A DNA stretch of 64,000 bases from Lysobacter solisilvae. GTDB taxonomy: Bacteria > Pseudomonadota > Gammaproteobacteria > Xanthomonadales > Xanthomonadaceae. The notes below the pieces were generated by a model. That model was not told where the DNA came from and made no database searches. It worked only from the letters and a program-made list of their open reading frames with translations. Made by a program: the position numbers and the translations under genes. The DNA is taken from contig NZ_CP071518.1 of assembly GCF_016613535.2 (NCBI RefSeq), forward strand, positions 3,100,001 through 3,164,000. The letters are read 5' to 3'. This document shows positions 55,914 to 63,808 of this stretch, piece after piece. The stretch's first letter is position 1, and every line of letters starts with the position of its first letter.

Positions 55914-56792
55914 TCAGGGCAGGATGAGGTTGCCGCCCCCGTCCATGCACCCGGTGCCGACATTGGCCGGATAGCCCAGGGCCACGTTGTCACGCGCCAG
56001 CTGCACCGTGCCGCTGGCGAAGCAGGCGAACTGGGACCCATCGAGCGCGGACTTCACCATCAGGTTGTCGCGGATGACGGCGCGGCGCGCGTTTGTGGAC
56101 AGCGTGATGGCCCAGCCGAAGCCCGAGTCCGGCATCAGGTTGCGCACCTGGTTGCGGGCCACCAGCTGACCGTCGCCCCCGCTCAGGGTGATGCCCCAGA
56201 CCGGCCGGCCCGAACCCGGCGCCGATGACACCGTATCGACCAGGTTGTCCAGGATGTCCACGGTGCCGTAGGTGCTGATGCCGCGGATGTTCAGCTCGCT
56301 GCCCAGCCCGATGTCCAGCACGCGGTTGCGGCGCACCAGGTTGTCCAGCCCGTCCACCACGATGCCCCATCCGGTGCTGCCCTGGACGGTGTTGTCCTCC
56401 ACCACGTGCCCGCCGCCGTCCAGCGCCAGGTCGACGAACTGGCCGCGCAGGTAGATGCCCACCCGGAAGCCGCGCACGCTGCAGTTGCGCACCACGATGT
56501 TGCGCCGGTTGACCCCCAGGACGCCGAACGCCACCGTGTTCGGCCCCGCGGCCAGGTTGCCGAGGCGATGGCCATTGCAGTCGATGGTGATGTTGTTGCT
56601 CACCAGCTCGATCGCGCCGCCGCCGGTCTGGGCCGTGGTCAGGTCGGCCAGCAGGCACCAGGTGCCCTGCTTGCTGATCACCGTCGGCAACGAAGTGATG
56701 TAACCCGTGCACGCGCGGTGCGTCTCGGCCTGCGCCGGCGGGGCCAGCCATGCCGACACGAAGATCGGCAGGAGTAGGAAGAAGCGCGCCAT
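55914..56792 (-). CDS. Secreted right-handed parallel beta-helix protein (copy 2)
   Basis: 292 residues, signal peptide ending QAETHR. Entry motif CTGYITSLPTVISKQGTWCL, then LVSNNITIDCNGHRLG, VRNCSVRGFRVGIY, VVEDNTVQGS, RNRVLDIG and the ending GCMDGGGNLILP. It lies 39 bp downstream of copy 3 on the same strand, most likely one operon. ATG 56792, RBS GGAGGACC. Confidence 0.82.
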   Translation of the reverse strand: MARFFLLLPIFVSAWLAPPAQAETHRACTGYITSLPTVISKQGTWCLLADLTTAQTGGGAIELVSNNITIDCNGHRLGNLAAGPNTVAFGVLGVNRRNIVVRNCSVRGFRVGIYLRGQFVDLALDGGGHVVEDNTVQGSTGWGIVVDGLDNLVRRNRVLDIGLGSELNIRGISTYGTVDILDNLVDTVSSAPGSGRPVWGITLSGGDGQLVARNQVRNLMPDSGFGWAITLSTNARRAVIRDNLMVKSALDGSQFACFASGTVQLARDNVALGYPANVGTGCMDGGGNLILP

Positions 56793-56831
56793 GGAGAGGT
56801 CCTCCGCGCGGACGGCGGTCGCCGCCGGCGC

Positions 56832-57785
56832 CTAGTGCACCTGGTTGCCGCCGCCGTCGGCGCAGCCGACGAAGGGGAAGGCGAAGCCGATGATGTCGTT
56901 GCCACGCGCCACGCCCAGCGGCGCATTGCCGTAGCACTTCAGCCCCAGCGAGAAATTGGCCGTGCCGGTGTAGAACAGGCTGTTGTCCTGCACCAGCACG
57001 CGGCCCGAACTCTCATCGATCGCCATCGAGGCCGCACCGCCCGGCGCGCCGCCGCCGGTGCCTTCCATCACGCCGCGCACGATGTTGCCGGCCACCCGGC
57101 TGCCGGTGCTGCCCAGGACCTGGATCCCGAAGCCCGCCGCGGGCACCGTCTGGCTGGGATTCACGCCCGACACCACGTTGCCGATCACGTCCACGCGCCC
57201 GCGCACCAGGATGCCCCACGCGCTGCCCACTGCGCCGACGCCGCCGGTGTTGGCGACCCGGTTGTCCCGCACGACGCTGCCGTCGCCGCCGATCCACAGG
57301 CCCGCGTTGGTATTGCCGTCCAGGCGGTTGCCCTCGACCACGTGGCCGCCGCCTCCGGTGGCGTCGAACAGCAGCACGCCGAACTGGAAACCACGCACGT
57401 TGCAGTTGCGCAGCGTCACGTTGAGGCGGCTGTCGGCGAACACGCCCACGGCCTGGGTGGCCGGGCCGGCCGCGGTGCCGCCGATCTTGAAACCGTTGCA
57501 GTCCAGGGTGACGTTGTTGGTGAGGATGGTGACCGCGTTGCCGGTGGTGATCGCCGTCGACACGTCCTGGTCCATGCACCACACGCCGGGCGTGGAAATG
57601 GACGTGGGCACGCCGCCGATGAAGCCCACGCAGTTGGCGACGGTCTCTGCCTGCGCCGGGCGCCAGAACCCGAGCGAGGCGAGCAGCGCCCCCAGCACCC
57701 AGCCGAGTGCGCGCACCGGCGAGGACGTGGTGCGTGCGCCGATGGCATCCGTCATGCCCCGGGTGGAACGCGCTGGATACCGCAT
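56832..57785 (-). CDS. Secreted right-handed parallel beta-helix protein (copy 3)
   Basis: 317 residues. N-terminal signal/membrane stretch (about 28-46), then NCVGFIGGVPTSISTPGVWC, ILTNNVTLDCNGFKIGG, LRNCNVRGFQFGVLLF, VVEGNRL, VRDNRV and a final GCADGGGNQVH. The longer N-terminus (MRYPARSTRGMTDAIG) may contain a later true start at the Met in RGMTDAI. RBS GGAGGTCC directly before ATG 57785 favours the longer form. Confidence 0.8.
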   Translation of the reverse strand: MRYPARSTRGMTDAIGARTTSSPVRALGWVLGALLASLGFWRPAQAETVANCVGFIGGVPTSISTPGVWCMDQDVSTAITTGNAVTILTNNVTLDCNGFKIGGTAAGPATQAVGVFADSRLNVTLRNCNVRGFQFGVLLFDATGGGGHVVEGNRLDGNTNAGLWIGGDGSVVRDNRVANTGGVGAVGSAWGILVRGRVDVIGNVVSGVNPSQTVPAAGFGIQVLGSTGSRVAGNIVRGVMEGTGGGAPGGAASMAIDESSGRVLVQDNSLFYTGTANFSLGLKCYGNAPLGVARGNDIIGFAFPFVGCADGGGNQVH

Positions 57786-57974
57786 GGGACCTCCTCCACG
57801 CCGCCGCGTCGCGGGCCGGCCGGAGCGTGTGCCGATTACAACGCCCGCCGGAACACGCGGCGGCCAGTCCCATGCCGCCTACACCCGATCGGGCGAGTGC
57901 ATTTCCGGCCCGGGCTTGCTTTTGACCGGCGCCCCACCGGATGCTCCACATTCCCCCCCGCATGGAAAAAGCGC

Positions 57975-58826
57975 ATGGCAGGCAAGACCGGTTGGGCGGC
58001 ATTCCCCTATGACGCCAAGGCGTTCGTTTTCACCGGCGACGCATTGAAGAAGGCCTGGCCGAAACTGCACGCCGGCGACTGCGAGCCCTTCCCGGATGCC
58101 AAGCGCGCGGCCGCGCTGCTCAAGGGCGCGGGCAAGTCGGCGCCCAAGCTCGATGCCGACGCCCTGGCCACCGCGCTGCAGGACGCCTGGCGCAGCTTCC
58201 ACCACGGTGATTTCAAGGCCGCCTTCGATGCGGGCCAGGCGCTGGGCCCGATCGGCGCCTCGGTGGCGGTGAAGGCGCTGGGCATCCATGCCACTTACCT
58301 GGTCGACGACGACGCCGAGAAGCTCAAGCGCTTCGACCAGGCCGCCAAGCTGGCCGACGCCGCCGTCAAGAGCATCCCCGAGGACGCCAACAGCCACTAT
58401 CGCCTCGCTTTCGCGCTGGGCCGCTACAGCCAGGGCCTGTCGATCGCCAAGGCGCTCAAGGAAGGCATCGCGGGCAAGGTCCGCGCCGCGCTGGACACCA
58501 CGCTCGAACTGGCCCCCAAGCATGCCGAGGCGCACACCGCGATGGCCCTGTACCACGCCGAGATCGTGGGCAAGATCGGCGCGATGATCGGCGGCCTGAC
58601 CTACGGCGCCAAGCCGGCCGAAGCCGACAAGCACATCAAGGCCGCGCTCAAGCTCACGCCCGACTCGCCCATCGCCCACATCGAGCACGGCAACGTGCTG
58701 ATCCTGCTCCACGGCGAGAAGCAGGAAGACGCCGCGGCGGCGGCCTACGAGAAGGCCGCCAGGCTCATGCCGCAGGACGCGATGGAGGCGCTGGACGCGG
58801 CCTACGCACGATCGCAACTGGAGTGA
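57975..58826 (+). CDS. TPR-like repeat protein, hypothetical
   Basis: 283 residues from ATG 57975 (GGAAAAA upstream). The first 60 residues are unique (GWAAFPYDAKAFVFTGDALK); later helices resemble tetratricopeptide units: NSHYRLAFALGRYSQGLSIA, HAEAHTAMALYHAEIVGKIG, PIAHIEHGNVLILLHGEKQE. No signal peptide. TPR proteins mediate protein contacts; no partner can be named. Just before tRNA-Val. Confidence 0.78.
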   Translation: MAGKTGWAAFPYDAKAFVFTGDALKKAWPKLHAGDCEPFPDAKRAAALLKGAGKSAPKLDADALATALQDAWRSFHHGDFKAAFDAGQALGPIGASVAVKALGIHATYLVDDDAEKLKRFDQAAKLADAAVKSIPEDANSHYRLAFALGRYSQGLSIAKALKEGIAGKVRAALDTTLELAPKHAEAHTAMALYHAEIVGKIGAMIGGLTYGAKPAEADKHIKAALKLTPDSPIAHIEHGNVLILLHGEKQEDAAAAAYEKAARLMPQDAMEALDAAYARSQLE

Positions 58827-58915
58827 GCGCCCGGGCGCGGCCGGCGCGGATGGCAGGATCGGCCTGGCCGTATCCTGCCGGGATGGATCACGCTCCACTT
58901 TCGATCCCGCCCCGC

Positions 58916-58945
58916 TTGCTCCGGCGCCGCAGTTATCGTTAGAAT
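58916..58945 (+). promoter_or_regulatory. Promoter of tRNA-Val
   Basis: TTGCTC (58916-58921) and TAGAAT (58940-58945) with an 18-bp spacer; the tRNA starts 13 bp after the -10. Confidence 0.68.
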
Positions 58946-58958
58946 GCGCGCCCCATTC

Positions 58959-59033
58959 GGGCGGTTAGCTCAGCGGTAGAGCATTGCCTTCACACGGCAA
59001 GGGTCGCAGGTTCGAACCCTGCACCGCCCACCA
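58959..59033 (+). tRNA. tRNA-Val(CAC)
   Basis: 75 nt. Acceptor stem GGGCGGT / ACCGCCC, D-arm TTAGCTCAGCGGTAGAGC, anticodon loop TTCACAC between TTGCC and GGCAA giving CAC (codon GUG), T-arm GCAGGTTCGAACCCTGC, discriminator A and encoded CCA. Confidence 0.97.
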
Positions 59034-59099
59034 GATCCAGCGTCTCCAGATCGGCGTCATCCGCGCCAGCGTCATCCGATCCAGAGTCGTGTTTTCGGC

Positions 59100-59124
59100 A
59101 AAGGCCTGCGCAAGCGGGCCTTTT
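59100..59124 (+). terminator. Terminator of the tRNA-Val transcript
   Basis: AAAGGCC-tgcgcaagcg-GGCCTTTT. It lies 67 bp after the tRNA and 43 bp before arsC. Confidence 0.72.
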
Positions 59125-59166
59125 GCATTCTGGGCCGGCCATCGCCCGGGCCATTCAGGAGGTGCC

Positions 59167-59517
59167 ATGAGCCCCACCCGCCTCTACCACAACACCCGCT
59201 GCTCCAAGTCGCGCGGCGCGCTCGAACTGCTGCGCGAACGCGGGATCGAACCGGAAGTCGTCTTCTACCTGGAATCGCCGCCCACCGCGGACGAGCTGCG
59301 CGCGATCGCCGCCCAGCTGGGCCTTCCGGTCCGCGCGATGCTGCGCACCGGCGAGGAGGAGTACGCGACCCTCGGCCTCGCCGACCCCGCGCTGGACGAC
59401 CAGGCGCTGCTCGCCGCCATGGCCGCGCACCCGCGCCTGATTGAACGCCCCATCTTCGTGCACGGTGGCCGCGCGGTGATCGGCCGTCCGCCCGAACAGG
59501 TGCTGTCGTTGCTGTAG
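59167..59517 (+). CDS. arsC: Glutaredoxin-dependent arsenate reductase (ArsC family)
   Basis: 116 residues, ArsC/Spx thioredoxin-like fold. Active Cys in YHNTRCSKSRGALELL, then LRTGEEEY and PRLIERPIFVHGGRAVIGRP, with the conserved arginines that bind arsenate. It reduces arsenate with glutathione/glutaredoxin. No ars efflux genes are next to it, so general redox use is possible. Strong AGGAGG before ATG 59167. Confidence 0.9.
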   Translation: MSPTRLYHNTRCSKSRGALELLRERGIEPEVVFYLESPPTADELRAIAAQLGLPVRAMLRTGEEEYATLGLADPALDDQALLAAMAAHPRLIERPIFVHGGRAVIGRPPEQVLSLL

Positions 59518-59544
59518 GCCCATCACGACGGCGCGACCAATCAA

Positions 59545-59622
59545 CGTAGGCTGGGTTGGCTCCATCAACCCAGCCCTCTGGGATCCCGGAATGCTGGGTT
59601 GATGAAGCCAACCCAGCCTACG
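59545..59622. repeat. 30-bp near-perfect inverted repeat (GTAGGCTGGGTTGG element)
   Basis: CGTAGGCTGGGTTGGCTCCA... (59545-59574) pairs with ...GAAGCCAACCCAGCCTACG (59593-59622), 29 of 30 positions; the loop is 18 bases. A smaller palindrome GGCGGGTCTCGACCCGCC follows at about 59631-59648. Of the type scattered in Xanthomonad intergenic regions. Confidence 0.85.
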
Positions 59623-59689
59623 AACTGTAGGGCGGGTCTCGACCCGCCATGCGCGCCCGGATCGCGACTGACCAAGACCCGTCCGCGGC

Positions 59690-60970
59690 CTACAGCCGCG
59701 CGTCGACCGCCTCGAGCGGGAACACGCTCTTGATGTCATACAGCAGCGCGTTGCCGCGCCCGAACCGGCGCACGCCCTGCGCGCCCATCGCCCGGAACGG
59801 CTCGTGCGCCACCGCCAGCACGATCGCGTCGTACTGGCCATGCGCGGGTTCGGCCTCGAGCAGTTCCACGCCGTATTCCTCGCGCGCCGCCTGGACGTCG
59901 ACGCAGGGGTCGTAGATGTCCACCTGCGCGCGGTACTCGGTGAAGCGCTGCGCCAGCTCGATCACTCGCGTGTTGCGCAAGTCGGCGCAGTTCTCCTTGA
60001 AGGCGATGCCCAGGATCAGGATCCGTCCGCCGGCGACCGGCAGGCCGCGCTGGATCATCAGCTTGATGACCTCGGCGGCGACGTGCTCGCCCATCGAGTC
60101 GTTGATGCGGCGGCAGGCCAGCAGCACGTCCGGGTAGTAACCGGCGGCCTGCGCCTTCTGGATCAGGTAGTACGGGTCCACGCCGATGCAGTGGCCACCG
60201 ACCAGGCCGGGGCGGAACGGCAGGAAGTTCCACTTGGTGCCGGCCGCTTCCAGCACCTGCGTGGTGTCGATGCCCAGGCGCTGGCAGATCAGCGCAAATT
60301 CGTTGACCAGCGCGATGTTGGCGTCGCGCTGGGTGTTCTCGATCACCTTGGCCGCCTCGGCCACCTTCAGGCTCTGGGCCTTGTGCGTGCCGGCGGTGAT
60401 GATCCCGCGGTAGAGCGCGTCGACGAAGTCCGCCGCTTCCGGCGTCGAGCCCGAGGTCACCTTGGGAATGTCCGCCAGCCGCCGCTGGCGGTCGCCGGGG
60501 TTGATGCGCTCGGGGCTGTAGCCGACGAAGAAGTCGACGTTGTAGCGCAGCCTGGATGCGCGCTCCAGTTCTGGCACGCAGATCTCCTCGGTGGCGCCCG
60601 GGTAGACCGTGGACTCGTAGATCACGACGTCGCCGACGCTGAGCACGCTGCCGACCGCGCGGCTGGCCTCGATCAAGGGGCGGAAATCCGGGCGCTTGTG
60701 CGCATCGACCGGCGTGGGCACGGTGACGATGTAGACCGTGCTGTCGCCCAGGTCCCCGATGGCATCGGTGAAGCGCAGCTGCGAGGCCGCCGCGATCTCC
60801 GCCGCCGACGTCTCGCCGTTGCGGTCCTGGCCCGCGCGCAGTCCCGCGACGCGACCGGCGTCGATGTCATGGCCCACGGTGGGATGGCGCTTGCCGAATT
60901 CGACGGCCAGGGGCAGGCCCACGTAGCCCAGGCCGATCACTGCGATGCGTGCGTTGCGCGGATCCTGCAT
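59690..60970 (-). CDS. UDP-N-acetylhexosamine 6-dehydrogenase (TviB/WbpO type)
   Basis: 426 residues. NAD-binding IAVIGLGYVGLPLAVEFGKR, then VPTPVDAHKRPD, ESTVYPGATEE, AEAAKVIENTQRDANIALVN and the catalytic Cys in GGHCIGVDPYYL. The whole length follows Vi-antigen TviB, which oxidises UDP-GlcNAc/UDP-GalNAc to the uronic acid for capsule or O-antigen. No glycosyltransferase or wzx genes are in view, but the locus may continue elsewhere. ATG 60970; longer starts lack support. Confidence 0.9.
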   Translation of the reverse strand: MQDPRNARIAVIGLGYVGLPLAVEFGKRHPTVGHDIDAGRVAGLRAGQDRNGETSAAEIAAASQLRFTDAIGDLGDSTVYIVTVPTPVDAHKRPDFRPLIEASRAVGSVLSVGDVVIYESTVYPGATEEICVPELERASRLRYNVDFFVGYSPERINPGDRQRRLADIPKVTSGSTPEAADFVDALYRGIITAGTHKAQSLKVAEAAKVIENTQRDANIALVNEFALICQRLGIDTTQVLEAAGTKWNFLPFRPGLVGGHCIGVDPYYLIQKAQAAGYYPDVLLACRRINDSMGEHVAAEVIKLMIQRGLPVAGGRILILGIAFKENCADLRNTRVIELAQRFTEYRAQVDIYDPCVDVQAAREEYGVELLEAEPAHGQYDAIVLAVAHEPFRAMGAQGVRRFGRGNALLYDIKSVFPLEAVDARL

Positions 60971-61297
60971 TGTGGTCCCATGCGCGCGGCCGGCGTGGCC
61001 ACGAATGCCGGGCATTCTAGGGCCCGGCGCGTGTGCGCGGCCAATGCAGCGCGTGTGCGCACGCCCATCGAGGCGAAGTGTGCGGCGCGTGCGCGTTGGC
61101 ATGCATGGGCCGATGCCGTCGGCAACGCTGTGTCCCAGGCATTGCAAGATCGCCCTGGCGGACACAGTTCGGGATGATTGTTCGAGCTATCGCTGTCTAC
61201 CACCCGCGTCCGGACCGCCCTGAGATCAGCGTCCGAATCCGGCCAGAACACCGTCCGCGCCACTGCGAAGATGCCCCCCTTTCCAAGGAGCTCCCCC

Positions 61298-62113
61298 ATG
61301 CCCGCCAGTTCCCACGTCGCCACCTTCCGCCAGCTGCACCAGCACGGCCTGCTCCGCCTGGCCAATGCCTGGGACGCCGGCACCGCGCGCCTGATCGAAA
61401 GCCTCGGCGCGCCGGCGATCGCCACGACCAGCGCCGGCGTCGCCTGGGCGCAGGGTTATCCCGACGGCGATCGCCTGCCGGTCGCGCGCGTGCTCGACGT
61501 GGTCCAGGCCATCGTCCGGGTGATCCGCGTGCCGCTGACCATCGACATCGAAGGCGGTTATTCCGACAAGCCGGCTGAAGTGGCCGCCCTCGCCGCGCGC
61601 CTGGCCGACCTGGGCGTGGCCGGCATCAACCTGGAGGACGGCGCGGGCGAGCCAGCCGCGCTGTGCGCGAAGATCGAAGCCATCCGCAGCGCCTGCGCCC
61701 ACGCCGGCACCGACCTGTTCGTCAATGCGCGTACCGACGTCTACCTGCGCGGCATGGGCGCCGCCGCGCAGCGACCCGCGCTCACCCTCGAACGCGCGCA
61801 CGCCTATGCCTCCGCCGGCGCCGACGGCCTGTTCGTACCGGGCCTGAGCGATCGCGCGGGCATCGAAACGATTGTCTCGGGCACGACCCTGCCGCTGAAC
61901 CTGCTGGCGCGCAGCGCGTTGCCCGGCGCGGAAGAACTGCAGGCCTGGGGCGTGCGCCGGCTGAGCGCCGGCTCCAATCTCGCCGAGTCGGCCTACCACC
62001 GCATCGCGCAGCTGGCCGGCGACTTCATGCGCGACGGGCTGTCAGCCCCGCTGTCGACGCAGGCCATGCCCTACTCCGGGCTCAACGGCCTGTTCGACGG
62101 GATTGCCGACTGA
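61298..62113 (+). CDS. Isocitrate lyase/PEP mutase family protein
   Basis: 271 residues, (beta/alpha)8 barrel: LANAWDAGTARLIESLGAPA, TTSAGVAWAQGYPDGD, Mg ligands in TIDIEGGYSD, GINLEDG and LFVNARTDVYLRG. The KKCGH-type cysteine loop of isocitrate lyase is absent, so a carboxyphosphonoenolpyruvate mutase-like or oxaloacetate/2-methylisocitrate-type C-C or P-C bond enzyme is more likely. ATG 61298 with AAGGAG. The 327-bp gap before it contains only GC-rich GCGTGTGCGC-like repeats. Confidence 0.85.
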   Translation: MPASSHVATFRQLHQHGLLRLANAWDAGTARLIESLGAPAIATTSAGVAWAQGYPDGDRLPVARVLDVVQAIVRVIRVPLTIDIEGGYSDKPAEVAALAARLADLGVAGINLEDGAGEPAALCAKIEAIRSACAHAGTDLFVNARTDVYLRGMGAAAQRPALTLERAHAYASAGADGLFVPGLSDRAGIETIVSGTTLPLNLLARSALPGAEELQAWGVRRLSAGSNLAESAYHRIAQLAGDFMRDGLSAPLSTQAMPYSGLNGLFDGIAD

Positions 62114-62162
62114 CGGAGCGCTGCGCACCCGCACCGCCAGTCACTGACGGGCGCGGAACGAG

Positions 62163-62246
62163 GGGCGCGCTGTTCGATGGCGCGCTGTTGGAGGGCGCGC
62201 TATTGAATGACGCGCCCTTGAATGGCGCGCCTTGAATGGCGCGCTA
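62163..62246. repeat. 14-15-bp tandem repeat, about six units
   Basis: Units of GGCGCGCTRTTGAAT with small changes (GGCGCGCTGTTGGAG, GGCGCGCTATTGAAT, GACGCGCCCTTGAAT, GGCGCGCCTTGAAT). Every unit keeps a GCGCGC palindrome. It abuts the stop codon of the gene at 62244. Confidence 0.8.
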
Positions 62247-62555
62247 CGGAAGCTTGAACTTCCGCGTGCTCCGCAACGGCCAGTGCGACGAGAACTGGGC
62301 CCCGCCCACCAGGCGGGAGCCCGCCGACACCGCATGCAGCACGCCCAGGGTCTCCAGCACCCCCTTCACCCGCCGGAACGTGTGGCGGGGATCGGGCGTG
62401 ATCAGGAACAGGTTGATCTCCTTGGAACTGACGTCGTAGCCATCCGTCTGCGCCGAGTCCCCGAGCACCGCCTGCAGTTCGCTCTCGATCGTGGAGAGGA
62501 AGGCTTCGCTGTCCAGCGACTTGCGCCAGAACTTGATGATGAGCTGATAGTCCAT
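62244..62555 (-). CDS. Small hypothetical protein (103 aa)
   Basis: From ATG 62555 (GGAA upstream). MDYQLIIKFWRKSLDSEAFL, SAQTDGYDVSSKEINLFLIT, RRVKGVLETLGVLHAVSAGS: alternating strands and helices, about 11.5 kDa, soluble. The layout resembles the small single-domain immunity-like proteins, but I cannot name a family. No neighbour gives a clue. Codon use is less biased than in the surrounding genes, which hints at recent arrival. Confidence 0.65.
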   Translation of the reverse strand: MDYQLIIKFWRKSLDSEAFLSTIESELQAVLGDSAQTDGYDVSSKEINLFLITPDPRHTFRRVKGVLETLGVLHAVSAGSRLVGGAQFSSHWPLRSTRKFKLP

Positions 62556-62940
62556 GGGTTCCGCCAGGTATGACTTGGAGGCCGATCCGTCCTGCCGGAC
62601 GAGTCGACGATGACACTCGCGAAAGTGCGGTTGGGAACAGGCGCGCGACACAGCGCCACCTGTGGCCGTCATGTCAGGCGCCCGCTTCCCGACGGGGGCG
62701 GTTCGCAGTGACGATGACGCGACTTCCGTCCGCCAGTCCAGACAATAGATGACTTCCGACGTCGGCGCTTCGACCACGCCAGCATACCGATGGCATCCGC
62801 GTCCTCGGTGAAATGCTGGCACGGGATTTCCACGAGGAAGTCGTCGGACCTGGAACGGCCGTCGAGGCCGGGAAGGTCGCCAGGAATTCACAGATCCCAC
62901 CGCTCTCCTCTGGCCCGCCGGGAGCGGAAGGCAGGGATCC

Positions 62941-63212
62941 GGGAATAGCTTCAAAGCGATCCAACAATCGCTTTGAAGCTATTCCCCAATACCTCGGGAG
63001 GTATCCGGCAATAGCTCTGGAGGGTTCCGGAAACCCTCCGGAGGTATTGGACAATCGCTTCAAAGCTATTCCCCAATACCTCGGGAGGTATCCGGCAATA
63101 GCTCTGGAGGGTTCCGGAGACCCTCCGGAGGTATTGGGGAATAGCTTTGAAGGGATTCCCCCATCGCTTTGAAGGCATCCGACAAACGCTTCAAAGCGTT
63201 CCCGGGAACCCT
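62941..63212. repeat. Array of about 13 palindromic units, period 21-22 bp
   Basis: Each unit is a hairpin of the form AAT(A/C)GCTTTGAAGC(T)ATTCC or AATACCTCGGGAGGTATCC, and units alternate between these and CCTCCGGAGG-centred versions. A block of about 75 bp is duplicated with an offset of 87 bp (62977 and 63064). Several frames are open on both strands because of the periodicity; these are not genes. 62556-62940 holds nothing that I can identify. Confidence 0.85.
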
Positions 63213-63354
63213 CCCTGCCCGCCGGCGCGGCAGGCGACTGCCATCCTCGAAGAGCGTCGCGACCCGCTTCGACCGCGACCGCGGCCCGGGAAGGAAAGGC
63301 AGGTGGCAGCGGCATGTCGACCATGTTGCGCGGCCGCGCCGCGGTGCCCGCGAG

Positions 63355-63552
63355 TCAGCCCGCGTCGTTCGCTGCGCTCGATGCCTCGCTGCGGACCAGG
63401 GGAGCCACATCCTCCCACCCGGGCGATCCGGGCTCCCGCAACTGCTCCCATGTCTCGGCCAGGGCAGGCTCGATGTCATGCCAGGGCTGCAGGGCGAGCC
63501 GGTGCCTCGCCACATGGGCGAATGTGTCGATATAGCGGTCGAGAGGCACCAT
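63355..63552 (-). CDS. Small Trp-rich helical protein, subfamily A (copy 2)
   Basis: 65 residues from ATG 63552 (AAGAGAA about 11 bp upstream); TTG/GTG codons 20-30 bp earlier are alternatives. DRYIDTFAHVARHRLALQPW, HDIEPALAETW and GWEDVAPLVRSEASS follow the protein at 32762. It ends the AT-poor tract after the palindrome array. Function unknown. Confidence 0.72.
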   Translation of the reverse strand: MVPLDRYIDTFAHVARHRLALQPWHDIEPALAETWEQLREPGSPGWEDVAPLVRSEASSAANDAG

Positions 63553-63808
63553 CGCCAATCGTTCTCTTTTACCCACTACCAACGCGCGGAATTTTATCGC
63601 CCGGCCGGTTAAATCGTCGTGGGGGGCGGCGGAAAAGGCGGCAGGTCCCGCGCCGCGCGGGCGGCGTCGCGCCCATCTGCCTGGGCCTGGTCAAGGAGTG
63701 GCCGGCAGCGAGATGGCTCGCACCGCAGCCGGACCCCACAGGCAATGCCAACCCGCGGACCACCGGACCGGTTGCCCAACGCCAATCGAGTGGGTTCTAC
63801 CCGATGGA

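Noticed and set aside
62674..63324. A 216-codon minus-strand frame with repeated GSPEPSRAIAGYLPRYWG-like units
   Set aside because: Direct translation of the palindromic array; the period in multiples of three keeps it open.
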